Of a stretch of DNA of 64,000 nt, positions 10,678-25,270 are shown in pieces. This stretch comes from Lucifuga dentata (lineage: Eukaryota; Chordata; Actinopteri; Ophidiiformes; Bythitidae): the NCBI GenBank assembly GCA_014773175.1, contig VXCM01000052.1, positions 372,001 to 436,000 on the forward strand, read 5' to 3'. A model generated the notes under the pieces. The model did no database searches. It saw only the letters and a program-made list of their open reading frames with translations, and was not told the origin of the DNA. The translations under genes were made by a program, and so were the position numbers. Numbering within the stretch: the first letter of the stretch is position 1; the number at the start of each line of letters is the position of its first letter.

Positions 10678-11777
10678 GTAAGGACACGGGGAGGAGCGGG
10701 CAGATACGATAGAGAGAGTGTTTGACATATTTTCTAGAGGAAACGGGGCGCAGCGTTTTGACAGGTCTAAAATCAGTGTTGTTTACACCCGTGGAAGTGG
10801 GATGCACTGATGGAGCACATGCAGCTTTCCGCAATGCAGAAATGTTAACGATTTTAGTATGAGGAAAATGCATTTTTGGCATTCTGATACACAGATTCTC
10901 TTCGTGCAATATTTGACTTAACGTGGCGTGGAGGATGATGCTGTTACATGATCTCCTGCTGCACATCCACGCAGGCTACTTTCCTCCAAAACATCCCATT
11001 GCTGAGCCACTGAGCAGCTGCTGGAGACGCTATGATATGTTTCATCCCTTTACAGCACAGATGCGTTTAGTTGTGAAGTCTCGCTGTTAAATTCAGAATA
11101 AATAAGACCACAGCAGAGGCCACAGCCTAATAGCGTCGCACGCCGATGATTCAAACTGCCGCTTGCCTGCAGCTAAGATATTATAGGAGCGTGACTGTAA
11201 GCACTTTGATCTGCGTGGATCTAAAATGTCCCTGTGTTCCGTGATCGATTGGAGCATTTGGTTATTTTCTTCCACCTTTACTGGACCCAGCACAGGATGA
11301 TTCTGTTAGGATGGCAGGTGGAAAGTGTTATGGGCGCGTCCTGACGAACCAGACGAGGCTTCGATGGACTGAAACAGTTAAGGGTTTTCTCTCAAAGTGA
11401 GGATCAAGGACCAGAGGCCCTCAGACATTTCTAAGGGGCTCTCCATGTAGCAAAATAAGGAATAGATATTTCATTAACATTTCAGTCACTGTGGTAACTC
11501 CCCACATAAACAGTCATACAGTTCTTTTACATTCTGCATCTGTTTAGGGGTCACTGATGGGAAGTTTTGGACATACCATATTTTCTGGGTTAAGTTACAG
11601 TTGCCTAGACATATGATCAGGAGTTAATATTTAGAGATACATGGCACACAGTTTCAGAAGTTTGTTAAATTATGGCTTTGATGTTGCTCTTAGCAAAAAA
11701 CAAAAACAAAAAACAAAACATTGAGTCAATACCACTTTCCATTATAGTCTAATGGGCTTGCTACTGTGATTTATATG

Positions 11778-11809
11778 GAGATGTCATATATAGGAATATA
11801 TGACATCTC
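11778..11809. repeat. short inverted repeat, 14-bp arms, 4-nt loop
   Basis: GAGATGTCATATAT pairs perfectly with 11796-11809 across the loop AGGA. It lies in cntn1 intron 1 with no surrounding transposon visible. Confidence 0.9.
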
Positions 11810-12141
11810 AGAGACCTTTCAGAGTTGCTTATATATTTCTTTTGGTAAGAGGTAAGCGAAGATGTGACTCAGTCTGTCAAAATAAACAAAGAAGGAATCT
11901 ATTTATTTTCACCAAATTTCCACATTATGTATTGTGTATTATGTAGTTTTATAAAATTGTTAACTGGCTTCACTGAGACTTGCCTCCTTTTATCAATTAA
12001 CTCCCATCCAGTATAAAATGTCAACAATGTGCGGACAAACTGTAGTGATGATAATCTGAAGGCTCAAAATGTTTGAATTTTTAGAGTGGCCACATTGCAC
12101 AGAAATAAAATATTTTTGAATATATATTATAGATCTTAAGA

Positions 12142-12143
<2 letters not shown>

Positions 12144-12174
<31 letters not shown>
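12144..12174. repeat. poly-T tract
   Basis: A run of about 31 T in cntn1 intron 1. Confidence 0.9.
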
Positions 12175-12176
<2 letters not shown>

Positions 12177-15100
12177 CCATTTGGTACAATGTGTGAGATC
12201 CTTCCCTTTGTTATTCTGGCCTCGTCAGAGCCTTAAATCTGACCGAATGGCAGAAGAACTCCATGGTCTCCTGTCAGATGGAGCACTTAATGAGTCCTGT
12301 ATAGTCTGACTGCTGCTAATGCATCCTCCTCTGCTGTACACCCTGAGGAGAGAGCAGACCTCTTCATGCTAAGTAAATAAATTCCTGTAGCTGGTGCACC
12401 AGAATTAAGCTAATCTGTAAAGCATCATCTTGCTTTTTTATCCCTTTGCTCTACAGTCAACAAAACTTACCACACAGAGGTTTTGGTCATAGTGCTGCTG
12501 GAGCTGTATGAGGAGCTTTTTGTGAGATGTGACTGTGTTCTATGATGCATTTTAAGGCTCCAACTTTAAACTCCATTAGTGTTACACTGACTCAACATAA
12601 CCTAACACTTCTCCTTTAGTTTGAAGGTTTAGTCAAACAGATCCATCAGATATTGAAATAGTCTAACCTCATGTGAAGCAGAAAATATCTTCAATCAGCC
12701 CATCTCTGCCTCAGTTCAATCAGATAACTGGCATGCAACAATGACCATGAATACAAGGTGAGATTACTTTTACTGGGGTACATATTTTCTATGGCATGTG
12801 TCCATAGAATTTTTTACATTCACCATTTTTTCCATGTCTCCATGGCTCCAATCATGTCTTAGTCTTGATCTTACTCATGATTTTAAGCTAAAAGTTGAGT
12901 CTTGAATGTTTGCCACCAAAGATTAAGTTAATTTTAGAGTCCTCCAAAGAGATTAGATTTGTTTCCAGATGTCCTTCCAGTCTCTTGGTGAGACATCTTT
13001 GGGCAAAGAGTCAAAGATTAGCTGATCAGAAAAAGCCAGATATTTTGAATGTGATATTGGGCTGATTGGCAGCGCTGGCATTTGGCAGTAACAGGGCTGA
13101 TTTGTTAGACAGTTTGTTCAGTATGAACAAAGTTATGTCACCTAAGCTGGAGAGAGTCCTGTAGACTTGTTTCCATGTTAAAGTGAAAGAGTAGGAGGGG
13201 ATATAGCAAGGAGAGTACACATATATGTGTCAAACACACACACACACAACTACATACACAAACACCAGCCTATTTAGTGCTGAAGTTGGCTTTACTGAAT
13301 GTACAAGTTACTGCCTCTCTCTGTCCTGCTGTCAACACGTGATGCTCTTGTCGTGATGCTTCCTTTAGATTGCTCAGCAATTTACACAGCAACAATCAAT
13401 AAAGAGAACCATTAATGGTACGAAAGTGAGGCAGAGATGTTTTCTGTTTGCCTGGAGACAGACCTCTCCTCTGTTCATGTCTGAGGAGGAGAAAGGGCCT
13501 CAGTCCTCGTCTACCATCTCTGGCTGAATGTATATAGTTCACACTCAGCACACCATTGATTCTCCCACCGTGGACCATGCTCTCTGCATGCACGTGACCC
13601 TTTAGAGCTTCTGTGAAGAGTCAGAGCTAAGAGGGACACACATTTGTACAGAACTCCTTGAGTTCTGTATAAACTGTGAGGCAATTGCATCATTTATTTT
13701 GTCTTATTGTTATCAATTATATCTCCACGTAAGAACTGATTGTGTTGTAATGCTAATAGCTATAAAATGTTAGCAGCTAGCTAGTGTCTAGTGAGTAGTG
13801 TCTAGTGAGTTCAAATATTTCACAAGGGACCTTCTACTGACACTCTATTTCTGGTGTCACTGTTGCTCCTGGAAATTCAGGAGAGTAGTTTGTTTTCATC
13901 CATCTATCCATCTGTCCGTCCATCAATCCATCTCATTCAGCCTGGTTGGGCTGAAATTATTGCGGTGTGCAGATTATCCCATAGCTCGCTGGAGACCATG
14001 ATTTGTGCCTGTAATCAGTGTATTTTGTTGATGTAATATGGGCAGAATATTTACACCAATTTGGTGCTGAAATATGCTGAAAATGGAATTAGCTTTGCTT
14101 CATCTCACCCGCTGTCTTATTGTCTATTTATAGCAAAGCCGCAGCAAAAGACGTTATTAAATTCAAGATGGAAAATACTATCAAGGCATCAAAAATCAAA
14201 CTTCCCTCATGATATAATGTAGAGTGTCTTGTTATCATTGATCATTTAATCTTTCCCTCTTATTGTCGGTTTGTTTGATAAAGTACTGACCTTCATCAGT
14301 GACTCACATGGTTCCTGCCGGTGCTCTATCTGCCAAATTGATGTCTCATTCAAAATCAGATTACGCCTTTCCATTAAGATAATGTGCATTGGACAAGCAG
14401 GTAGAGTTTGGAAATTACCATAATAGTCCTGAAATGTGATAACACCGATGAATGCCATGAAAGTGTTGTTGCAGGGCGGGTAGAAAGGACATACAGTAAC
14501 TGTAACACACAAGTATTTTGATTTTTTTTTTTTTTTTTTTTTTACACAGTGGACTTTTGAATCAAACTCAGATCGATATGTTTGTCTGATAAATTGGAAA
14601 TGTTGATTATAAGTTGATGATTTTCAGACACAATCTAAGCAACATTTAAGAACAATTAAAATCTGTAACTAGGTTACATCTGACAAGATTTCAGATCTTT
14701 TCTCAGATTTTCTCTGGCGATATTTTTAGCCCTTTAATACAAAGTTAATCTTTTGGGATTTATGCACTCAATTAAAATGAAATTACATTTTTGTGCCTTT
14801 TGATTGCTAGTTTTAGCTAAGAATATAATCAGCCTTTTTAATTTTGTCTGATACTATTTGACTTTCTGGCTAACTTCGTTACAGTGTACACAGCAAATTG
14901 TTTGTGTGCTTATTAGCAGTGCTAACCTTATCAGGCTTCACTGCATTATATTTAGGCATATCAACATCTATGTACTCACCAAATAGCTAATTGTATTTTG
15001 GCTGTTTTAGAGAACTCCATTTAATGATGATAAAAGGTAAAAGTGACAGCGGTGTGAGGTTAACAAGTTCAGAGGACAGTTTTTCTAATTAAGTAGTCAA

Positions 15101-18100
15101 TTTCAAGCATCTTAATGTGAATGGATCTTAATTAAGGCACTCTACCAAGTGTCAGATTACCTCTTGTGATTTTGTGTAACATTTCACTGAGCAGAAACAC
15201 GATATTCCATTTCTCACACGGGAGTCTGTTTTTCCACCCAGATGCAGTCAGATACGCTGTTTTCAGTGTAGCTATGAGTTACCAACTAACAGTATCAGCT
15301 ATCTTAGTTCTGTAATAGATGACTTTATTTCCTGGGGTCTGATTTATTTCCTGGGGTTGCAGCCACAATATTGCAATAGAAAACCTTTGCAGAGCTTACA
15401 ACTACATTCCACATCTGGTCATATGTATTTTTTTTTCTACTGTATTATAAAACATGATATAATTCCACATTATTATGAGTGACATTGATCCAAACATTGT
15501 GTTGGAATAACTACCAGTAAGCCATACAATTAGAGGATAATTTTTGTATGGCCCAAACCATATTTTGGATGATTAAAGGCTGGGGCAGAAATACTATAAT
15601 TACGTCTCAATTTGGAAAATCCTTATTCAGACAGCCACAATTCCTCCTCTGACCCATTCTGATTTATTCAGACACCATCACATTAAAACTAGTATTTCAC
15701 ATCATTTTGGGGGATTAGGTTACCTCTGTATTCTTTGGGATCCAGCCTGATCCTTATTAATCTGCATTCATCATTGGAATGTCAAAGCTTGCATTACATG
15801 CTGCATCCCCTGTTATCTTACAGTGCCAGAGACAAAGAACAAGCCCAGTGGTGGAGGCAACTGTCCAATTAAGATACAGAAGCATCTTCCACATTGGGGC
15901 TGAGCCACTCTTGGGGCCTTTAAGCAAGGCCTGTTGCTATGGCGCTAGGAACATGTCAGGAAGACAGGAACACAACTTCATTTAAATGCAAGTTCTGCAT
16001 TCAGGTCTCCCAAGATAACTAAACTACTCTGCTACTACCATCACTTTTCATGTGTATACTGTATGTTTGTGGTGATTTTAAACCAGAGATGTTTATATTT
16101 GGCAGATTAGCTAAAACTTGAGTCATAATGAAGTGTCCACCAGTTGTGTGTTGACTAATTAATGAAAGACTGAAGGGAGCAAAGGGCATTCACTAATCAG
16201 AAACATCCTTCCTGAGAAGCACACTAGTTCTTCAGTTGAATGACCCCTTGCCTAAAGCAGGAGGAATTCTGTGGGTGAGAAGTGTTTGGAATAGAAAGGC
16301 TAATCACGGAATGAATCCAAAGACGAAGGACTCCTGGCACGTGGAGTGAATACTGAAGAAGCAGAGCTCTTGGGAAGCCTAATTATATATTTCGGGGCGT
16401 CCTGTTTTCCCTCTCTCTGGACAGCTGGACAGCTAAATTGTTTGTGGATCAATAGTTTACCTTCCTATACTGGCTCCACAGAGTGAGTGAAGTGCATTTA
16501 AACCCAAGAAATCCTATTATGCTTGGCAGAGATGGGAAGCATAGCACTAACAGCTCTGAAGCTCTGAAGGGGCCTCAATAAGTTCCTATGCCCATTATGC
16601 GATCTTCCATGTTGTTTCCCTGCAGTGCTGTTGTTGAGACCACCCATGGTTACTTTACACTCATGTTATCTAATTCCCTTTGATTTCCTTCTTGGCAAGA
16701 CAATTTCATCCATAAATATCCTGTGATATTTCTATTTGGTGATGATCAAAAAAAGCTTTATGCACAATATATATATATTTTTTTATCATTCTGTCATCGT
16801 CTCTGGCATATTCCTGTACTGAGAGATCTTCATTAGTAGGATCAATTGAAAGTCGTGACGTTATGTTGTGATCTTCTACAGACCAGATATAGTAATTGTG
16901 TATTAATGCTGCCTATTATGAACAGAAGCATGGCTGCATTGATTGAACACTTAGTTAGAAAGCCTGTTGTTCTTCAGTCCAGCTCGGATTGTTTTCAATG
17001 GTTTTGCTGTGAAAAAAGCAGATAGAGGGAAGACAGGGTCAGAGGGTATAATGAGTGTTAGACAGGAGGAAAAACAGTTGGAGCCCTTCCTTCATTTCTT
17101 CCATCATTGTGTTCAAAAATGGTGCAAGTACCTGCCTGTGGGCTTCCACTATCCCCTCTCTCATTGTTCTGTGTATTTTTGCTGCACTGGTCAGCCTCCA
17201 AGCTCTTCGTCTTTCGGCTGCATCTCTATTTTACGAGCCCATTACTGTGGGTGGCATTAGCATTCAATGTAGGCAAGCGCGACAAACAGGCTGGTTTCCC
17301 GTTTCACACTAAAAAACCTGTTCTCCCTGGATCCTCTCAAATGTTCTCAAATGAGCCGTCTTGTTGCATATCCAATGAGTGTGGATAAAAGAGGTCAAAG
17401 ACTGCTTTTGTAGCTCTCTCCTGATCAGGCAGTGTGCTTTTTATATAAGGCTTCTTCCTGCCAACTAACAGGACAGGAAAACACTTTTTAACTGATGTGA
17501 CAACATCACATCTGGCCCACAAAGTCACTTGGTGATGTAACCACTTACGTCATGTTTTCTTTGAGTGCTAGGCACACAAAACACCAACACTAATAGCTTG
17601 TCTCCTAATGTATATATATATATATATTTTTTTTTTAAGCATATCATTATTTAGATCAGCCTTTATTTTTGCTCTTTTCCTTAGCTCAGTTTGGAGCTTC
17701 TGTTGCAGTCTGCTAATTCATACTGCTGACACAATTCTCACAATTTTACTGAGCAACAACAAATTGCCAAGAGATGAAGCAACTAACATACCCCGTGGAA
17801 AAATAACACATGCTGCCGTGGTTTTCACAGTCCCTCTGTCTTAATTATTGTGAGTCAGGCTTCTGCGTTAGCATGTCATCTTGATGCTCAGCACTGATGC
17901 TGATGGTTTTTGAGAATATGTCAAGGGAGGAGGGTGAAACAGAGATGGGGTGAGGATGATGGGCTAAGCTTCCTAATTGTTAAAGATTTCAGATCTTTCT
18001 CTTTGAACATTGTGCATTTTGGCATTAGAGGAAGTTATATCAACAGCAAACAGGAAGATAATGAAGATGTGAGTGAAGATACCGACCTTCTCATTATTTT

Positions 18101-18837
18101 CATTACTGGCCGTCTAGACTGAGGGAGGTGCCTCCAATCACAATATAAATTCCGTGCCTGGCTGAAAACATCTCTTTCATTATTCCATAGAGTGAACTAA
18201 GTTAATCGTGCATATTAATGTTGGATTTGCTCAGAGCTCATTCGTTCACGGCAGGGGACAGTCTTCATATATGGGGACTTCGTGACATATGTCAGTATAG
18301 CAGGTAGTGTCACTGGTTGGATTATTCACGAGGATGGTTTATTGCATTGAGTGGAGGAAAGGGCATCCAGAGGTGAATCTGACCAGGAGAAAGAGCACAT
18401 TTCCTTTTCTCACATGCTCTCTTCAAATGTACTTTTGTCATCACACCCCTCCCATTTGCAATACCCAGACTCTTATCTGCAACACACAGCTCCACTCATG
18501 CTGCACACACAGGGCCATAGTGTGTGAAGGGCAACATGTCATAGCCAGGCAAGCACACAAAAACAGCCTCACATAAACTCACGCTTGCATTCACAATGAA
18601 TAGAAAGAGGAGGGCTGCACTTCTTAATTCCTCTTCAATAGCGAGCAACCAAACAAAGCAAAACATTACACTTCCATATGAGTGAAGGGAGACGAAAAAG
18701 AGTGTGTTTGGAGCAACAGCTGGATTACATGATGTTATTCATACCAGCCTGTGACCAACCAGACAATAATTTGACATGGTACAAAAATGAAGATTGCATA
18801 AAATTGGCAAGTCCTTCAAATGTTATCCAGCTAGTGC

Positions 18838-18925
18838 TTCTCCTGGTCCTTGAGAACCACCACACTATATGTTTTCCATGACTTCCTGCTCTATCCATAC
18901 CAGATTAGCTAAATCAGGTGAGTGT
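18838..18925. mobile_element. degenerate teleost interspersed repeat fragment
   Basis: The stretch CTCCTGGTCCTTGAGAACC ... GTTTTCCATGACT ... CTAAATCAGGTGAGTG resembles a short interspersed repeat seen very often in teleost genomes (CTGGTCCTcGAGaGCC ... CTGATTcAAATCAGGTG). The exact family is not known to me. It is followed at 18943-18975 by a hairpin with 14-bp arms. Confidence 0.4.
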
Positions 18926-18942
18926 GTGTCAATAATCAAGAT

Positions 18943-18975
18943 GTGATTTCTTTTTTTCTTTAAAAAAGAAATCAC
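18943..18975. repeat. short inverted repeat, 14-bp arms, 5-nt loop
   Basis: GTGATTTCTTTTTT (18943-18956) pairs perfectly with AAAAAAGAAATCAC (18962-18975). Confidence 0.9.
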
Positions 18976-19427
18976 TGACAGACAAAAAGATTTCTTTAAA
19001 AAAATTTCTTTAAAACCATTGCTCAGCGCTATGAGTTTTATTCAATGGCAGAGATAAAACTCAACAGAATGTAGGTGAAAGGGTCCTAAGCACAGTCTGG
19101 GGCAGTCAAGCAAAAACATGCCGGTGAAGCACAGTACATGAAACATCTCTTAACCTAGTTTAGCTGTCTGGCTACTAGCAGAGGGATGGTGAACATGATA
19201 GGAAGTGTTCCCCATGAAGCAGCTGGAATGTGGGCAAACATCTACATAACAGCAGGAAGATGATTTCCTAATCTTCTGATCTGAATGCCAGAAAGCCCTC
19301 ACACATCTGCACCTCCTTACTAACCTAGCATAGCCAAGTTACATCATGCATTTATTTATTTTTTACATGTGAAGATGTAACTTTTTGAAGTGGTGGCACA
19401 TATTTTTTTCTTTTTTTTTTTTTTTAA

Positions 19428-19548
19428 TACTTGAACTGTCCCTTTTGCTGCTGTAGCACTGCAATTTCCCTGCTGTAGGACTAATAAAGGAATATTATCT
19501 TATCTTATCTTATCTTATCTTATCTTATCTTATCTTATCTTATCTTAT
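19428..19548 (+). mobile_element. LINE 3' end with (TATCT)n tail
   Basis: ACTTGAACTGTCCC ... CAATTTCCCTGCTGTAGGA, then CTAATAAAGGAATATTATC, followed by about ten TTATC/TATCT units. This is the typical 3' terminus of an L2-type fish LINE on the + strand. Only the tail is present, a common result of 5' truncation at insertion. Confidence 0.6.
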
Positions 19549-20193
19549 GTTTGCCTGATCATAGTTCCTGAATTGTCTCCATAGTGAGTTAATAATAGTC
19601 TGGTAGATTGATCGAAGTCAATAACATCTCTTTCAACAGCATCTGCTTGTGTTCTTCTCCGTTACTTAAGTGGGCACCTGCTCTGCGTTGTGAGGCATGT
19701 TCTCACAGTGTGACTTGGGCAAAAGGCACCAGATGACTCAGGCCTTTGCAGGCTGTGCTCATTGTAGGCACACACACATACTGCTTTCCAACAGGCCATC
19801 TGACTGTGGCCATGTGTTCAACATTAAACACAGGTGACTCGGTGTGTTTACATTGCACAGTGTGTACCGGACACTGTGGTGAAAGGGCACATCGAGATAA
19901 AGTGTTTATCCTCTTCACAAATATCCCAGCATACACGAACTCACAGAATGGTTATTATAATAGAAGAGAAAGTGTAAATAGGATATGTTATATTCAGTAT
20001 ATTAACTTATCCCATTTGTCATTTTTGGATTTCTGACAAACTGAATGAGCTCCTCCTGCCTGTTTTAAATGGTACACTGTTCTTCAAATGCCAAATAAGA
20101 GTGAAATATTATTTAGCACATAAATGCACCCATTGAGAGGGACTGTGGAGAATACAGTGGCTCAAGTTGTGGAGAAAAGACTTCCTTGGAAGG

Positions 20194-20207
20194 CATGAAT
20201 ATTCATG
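20194..20207. promoter_or_regulatory. palindromic POU-type site (possible)
   Basis: CATGAATATTCATG is a perfect 14-bp palindrome. Its core ATGAATATTCAT resembles the MORE-type site bound by POU-factor dimers. Function here is only inferred from the motif. Confidence 0.25.
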
Positions 20208-20370
20208 AAGCTATTAAAAGTGTTGGCTCTGTCTAATACAGTATGGCAGTCAATGGAGTCACAGAGCAGGCTTTGTCTCGTATACTTTCTGCTCCAGAGG
20301 AGCCTGTTGTTTGAACTATTTAGTCCTTAAGTTTCACCAAAATTGTGCTTAAGAAAATCTTTAAAACTTG

Positions 20371-20393
20371 GAGGAGGAGGAGGAGGAGGAGGA
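20371..20393 (+). repeat. (GGA)n microsatellite
   Basis: Seven to eight GGA units in cntn1 intron 1. Confidence 0.9.
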
Positions 20394-23300
20394 ATAAACT
20401 GTGATATGAGGAGCCTTAAGATCCTTAGTGTACTTCAAAAGACATAAGACAATATGATAACAATTAGGCCTGTGAATACTCCCTAGAATACTGCATATAG
20501 TATAGTCTAGAGAGCAAGAGTTCTTTTTTTATGCCAGTAGGAGGCTCAGAATGCTCACAAGTGTGTTAGGTGGTGGTGAAATAGGTTTCAGTTGACAGAA
20601 AGAGGAGGAAGTGGCTATAGTTTATTTAGCAATATAAAGAAGATGGAGAACAAGATGGTACATTCATTTGTAAACCAGAGTAGGAAGGAAGATGGGGAGT
20701 TTAGACATGTTGCTCCAACATCTGACGAAGTAGTGAATGAACCAAAACAAAAGTTGAGCTCTGCCTGCTAGCCTCTTACCAGGGATGCGACTGGTTGTGT
20801 CAAATTTGGACCAGTTTTGACCAGGGGAAGGTATCACAACTAGAAAAGATGAAAGCCGCCTTCAGAGCACAAAGCACACAGAGAACCTGAATCACTACAT
20901 CTTAAGCCTTGCAAGATACATTCCCCCCCTCCTCCCTTTTCCCTTCTTCAAATGAGGCTTTTTTCCTTTAATTTTTGTGCTACTTATATTTCATTACTCA
21001 CTGCTCAGTTGGTTATTTACCAGTAAGATTGTGGGGGTCTTACATTCTGATCCTGATATTTTATTGAGCACAAGTTGGTTTAAAGAATCATGCAGTAGAA
21101 AATTACTGAAATAAACAACACATCATGTGTCTGATGCACTGTAGAGCTTTATCATCATTTCTTACAAATCCTTTTTTGTAGTCCAGTGTATGCTAGACAG
21201 ACATCAACCCTGATCAGAGACAGATGTGATAATTATTCCCATAATGGCAGGGCATCTGTTTTTCCTTCTCATTTCCTGAAATAAGTGTAACTTATGTAAC
21301 GTGTTGTTTAATTTTGAAAAATTGAGCTACACTGCTTTTGGCAGCAGGGCTGCAGTTGCATCAAAGCCACCACATAGAGATGGGAACATTGGGAGCTAAG
21401 GGCTACAATGGCTTCAGCAAAGCAAATTATCACTCCCAAAGCTTCAGCACATCCAGTCCATGCATCAGTCTGCTGCCTCTGTCTGCTTTTCCCAATGCGT
21501 CTGTTTTCACCCATTCTTCCTGGCCAGTCCGTGTAGGCGTGCGGTTTGACCATAGGAATGAGACAGAGGCTGTGGGCACTGGTCTCTGCAGCGACAAATT
21601 TTCTACAGAGAAAAAAAGATAAAAGCAACAGCCTGATATGGCAGGATCTGATTATTGGACAGAGCCAGAAAAGCAAAGAGAAACCCACTCCTAAGTGGTA
21701 ATAATGAGAATAGTATGTCATTTGAATTTATTTATTTATAATTTGAATAATCACAAAATGGGGACTTGCTGTTTTGCAGGATTTTTTTTCACCAAAGCAC
21801 AATTATGTTGACATTTTTAAGACCTACCATAAACATCAAAGCCAGCTGATTTTAATGGCACAAAATATTTCTTCATGGCAAAAAGATGTACGGTAGAGTC
21901 TCACATAGTGAAATGAAAGTCCATTGGCCATTGGAAAATGTATTTCTATCATGATTGTCCTCAGAAAAAGGTTAAAAAGCACAATGCCAAGCTATCTTTA
22001 ATACCTTGATTATCTGCAGTATTGATATTTAGAAATGCTGCACATTGCAAATATATTCAGGGACTTAAACCAAAAGAAGTTTATAATGAATCAATACTGT
22101 GTGATTGATCCAGCATCTTTGACCCAGATTTACTTGACGGTACTGACTAACATTGATGTTTTCCATCTTCTGGGGATTATTCTGTAGATCCAGACGTGAG
22201 AAAATTGATAAATATCAATAATTGGCTGGTATCATGGCCAATTCACAAAGACATTTCTGTATCTCCATAGTGAAATGTGTCTTGTTTGGCATGTGTCCGT
22301 CACTTAGCCACACTTGTTTCTCATTTCATTGTGTGAAGCCCATTATGTACTTGTGCCTGGTCTCTTCAGCTGACTAGCACTTATACTGCACAGCACTCCT
22401 ACGTAAACACACACCCACCGCACCCACCCACACACACACATGCACTCTTGAGTAGCTGTGTTTCTCTGACAAAGCTGAAGAAACTCAGAAATTAAGCAGC
22501 ATGTGGGAGAGAGAATTGTCGGGTTGGGCTGTCAGTGCAGAGGAAGGTAAAGATTACAGCCATTACAAAAGAAATTCCAAATCTCCTCATAATCACCATT
22601 TGAATATTCCTATGCTCAATGTTCTCACCTGGCATTTGCTCAAACTGTCTTACAAGCAGGTGTGGATAATGAAAACAGAATCGTTCCAATGTTAGATGGT
22701 TGTGCATCATACGATGATGTAAAGTGTGGGCCATAGAGGGACTCAGTTTTACAGTCACTAGGCTAATAATAGTAAAAAGAGACAGTCTTGTGTTCAGGGT
22801 TTGTTTTTCTTTTATTTCATGACTCTGCAAGGTAAACAAAGTTTCTAGTGTGAGAAAGAGAGAGACAGTCGAATCTCCATAACAGTGGGAGACACAAACA
22901 TGGGACCTGGGGTTTTGCACTGTGACCTTATTTGCTAATTAAGTGTCAGACCTATTTTTCCACTCCAGAAAAAAGCTCATATCTTAGAGCTTGGATTGCC
23001 AGAAGGCGAAGAGAACGCTCTTTTGCTGCCATTGGCTGCCTCTTTAGGGTCGTCTCCTCGCTTGTCTGTGAATATGAGAAGTATCACTAGAGATGCTGCT
23101 GTGCTTTCTCATAAAAACTGCATATTTCTCTGCCTGTGGTTGCAATGGCAGAATATTAAGCTGCAAAAATGTCGCTGTTACTATGACATGTAGGGGTTAC
23201 AGTAATTTGCTTCACACAGGCCCAATTCTTTATACAGATAGTACATTTGTTGGATGACAGCTTATTAGAGGTGTCTAAATTGAATTGCAAATGAAAATGT

Positions 23301-24953
23301 TACGTTTCCCCATTACTTTCACTTCACTTTCTAGCTTCATCATACCAGTGTGAAAAGTTGTTTTCTTGACATATTTCCTCTTGTCTCTTTGCATCTAGCC
23401 GCCTGCTTTACATTGTGTGCGTTTTGTTCAGCAAGTATGAAAATTGCCCTACTTAATGACGCCATCCGGTGCTTCCCAAGCTGCAAAGCCTACCCACACA
23501 GAGAACAACTCACTGACCATCTTGGGGCTCCTAATGCCATGCAAGGTTCTGCTTTAAGTGATCAGATTGCATTACAAATTTGTGTTTTAGCACTATTGTA
23601 CTGGATATTCCTGCGTGCAGTTGCTGCAGGGCAAAAATAATATTGTGTCCAGTCCTTAAAAGAGCAGTATCGTGCATGTGACACATATCAGTCACTTAAG
23701 TGCCACTGTTGACCTATATAAATGTAGACTCAGGTCAAAGGAGGGGCAGGCAGACACAGCACACGGTAGCTATCTCATCTAATAAGCTTTAGTACAGCAC
23801 ATATTGATGCAATATTCCTCAGACCACGTTACATACATAGATATACAAAAGAAATGTTGTTTTCGGTGATTTTCTTTTGAGCTGAAGTAAACACGTTCAT
23901 ATGCTGTGTTTGTTGTGTAATTTAGAGAACTGCCTTGTGGATGAAAATTGCATGCATGAAAACCTTCACGTGTGCACACATACATGTACATACACAAAGA
24001 AATCCCTATAGCTTCTTTGACAGTACACTATACCTACCTCTGTTTGTTGTCCAGTCTTCCTTTTACTCTCTCTTTCTTGCTTACATACCTGCAGATACGC
24101 CCCTCCAGACAGGGTGATTCCCAGTTTTAAAGTCATGAGTCAATTTGCTAAGTGGATTCTGAAGCATGTTATACTGGACAGGACAGACAGGGGAAGGACA
24201 GGAGATGAGGGAACCCAGAGGGGGGTTGAGAATGGGATGGGATGCAGAAACATCAGTGTGGCTTTAAGCCTTATTAGCTGTGCCTTGATGACTCTTCTGG
24301 TGAAGGAATCAATACAGCCTGACTGGCTCCAGGGGCACAGGGCCCACTTCAGGAAGCGGATATCTCCAAACTATCCATTATGGATGAGAGGAGGAGGAGT
24401 GTGTAGACAGAAAAAAAAGAATGAAAGGCAGAGACAGAGGAGAGGAATAAGAGGTGGAAAGATTGGAAACAGGGATGCAAACAAATGGCAAGAAGGAAGA
24501 GAAGGAGGGGAAGTTAAGGATGGGGAGGAAGAGCAGATTCAAAGGAAGAGTGGATGAGGACAAAGAAGAAGAGAATAAGGAAAAGATTGCGACAGGGCAG
24601 TCAGCCTTGCAGCTGTTTGGGTTTTTGTTGTAGCTCAGCTGCTTTGGTGTGACTGGTTCCTTCTGTTCCTCTGTGTGGTTGTAATATTTATTTCCAGCTG
24701 AGGGAAGGGACAGAGGCCTCACAGCTATGAAAATTAAATTGTTTTCATCCCTCCCTCACTCACTTTATACTCCCCTCTGCAACTTGCCATGAACATTTTC
24801 ATATCACTTCTCTTCCAGCATATTTTCCACGGTATTCATTATGCTTTCTTATTCCTACTTACCGTAGTAATTTCTACTTCTTCCCTGTTGAGGCTACCAT
24901 GCTTTCTGACCGTAACCTCTCTCTCTTATCTGTGCAACCCCATCCCCCTCATT

Positions 24954-24954
<1 letters not shown>

Positions 24955-24993
<39 letters not shown>

Positions 24994-25002
24994 NCTCTCT
25001 CG
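24955..25002. repeat. (CT)n microsatellite with assembly N
   Basis: About 23 CT units interrupted by a single N at 24994. Confidence 0.9.
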
Positions 25003-25114
25003 CACCCCCCTCCTCTCTTGTATGCTCTCCCCTGTCCTCCTCCTTACTGTGATGTGAGGTCACAGCTGGGGAGCCCTGTGATTTGACAGCTATATGTTTG
25101 TCAGGGTGCGTTTG

Positions 25115-25270
25115 TGTGTGTATGTGTGTGTGTGTGTGTGTGTGTGNNNNNNNNNNNNNNNNNNNNNNNNNNNNNNNNNNNNNNNNNNNNNNNNNNNNNN
25201 NNNNNNNNNNNNNNNNNNNNNNNNNNNNNNNNNGGGGCTCTGTCCCACTGAGTGTGTGTGTGTGTGTGTG
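25115..25270. repeat. (TG)n tract with 87-base assembly gap
   Basis: TG repeats enter (25115-25146) and leave (25250-25270) a run of 87 N (25147-25233). The gap is presumably caused by the repeat, so length and intervening sequence are unknown. Confidence 0.85.

Noticed and set aside
21308..21721. 137-codon minus-strand open frame
   Set aside because: No homology recognised, and it overlaps a similar open frame on the other strand. Most likely chance.
24114..24557. 147-codon + strand open frame in intron 1
   Set aside because: The C-terminal half is G/R/E-rich low complexity from purine-rich DNA. No domain is recognised, and it lacks a plausible gene context.
25115..25270. Coding frames through the TG repeat and N gap
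   Set aside because: Translated VCVCV or HTHTH repeats and X residues only; a microsatellite, not a gene.
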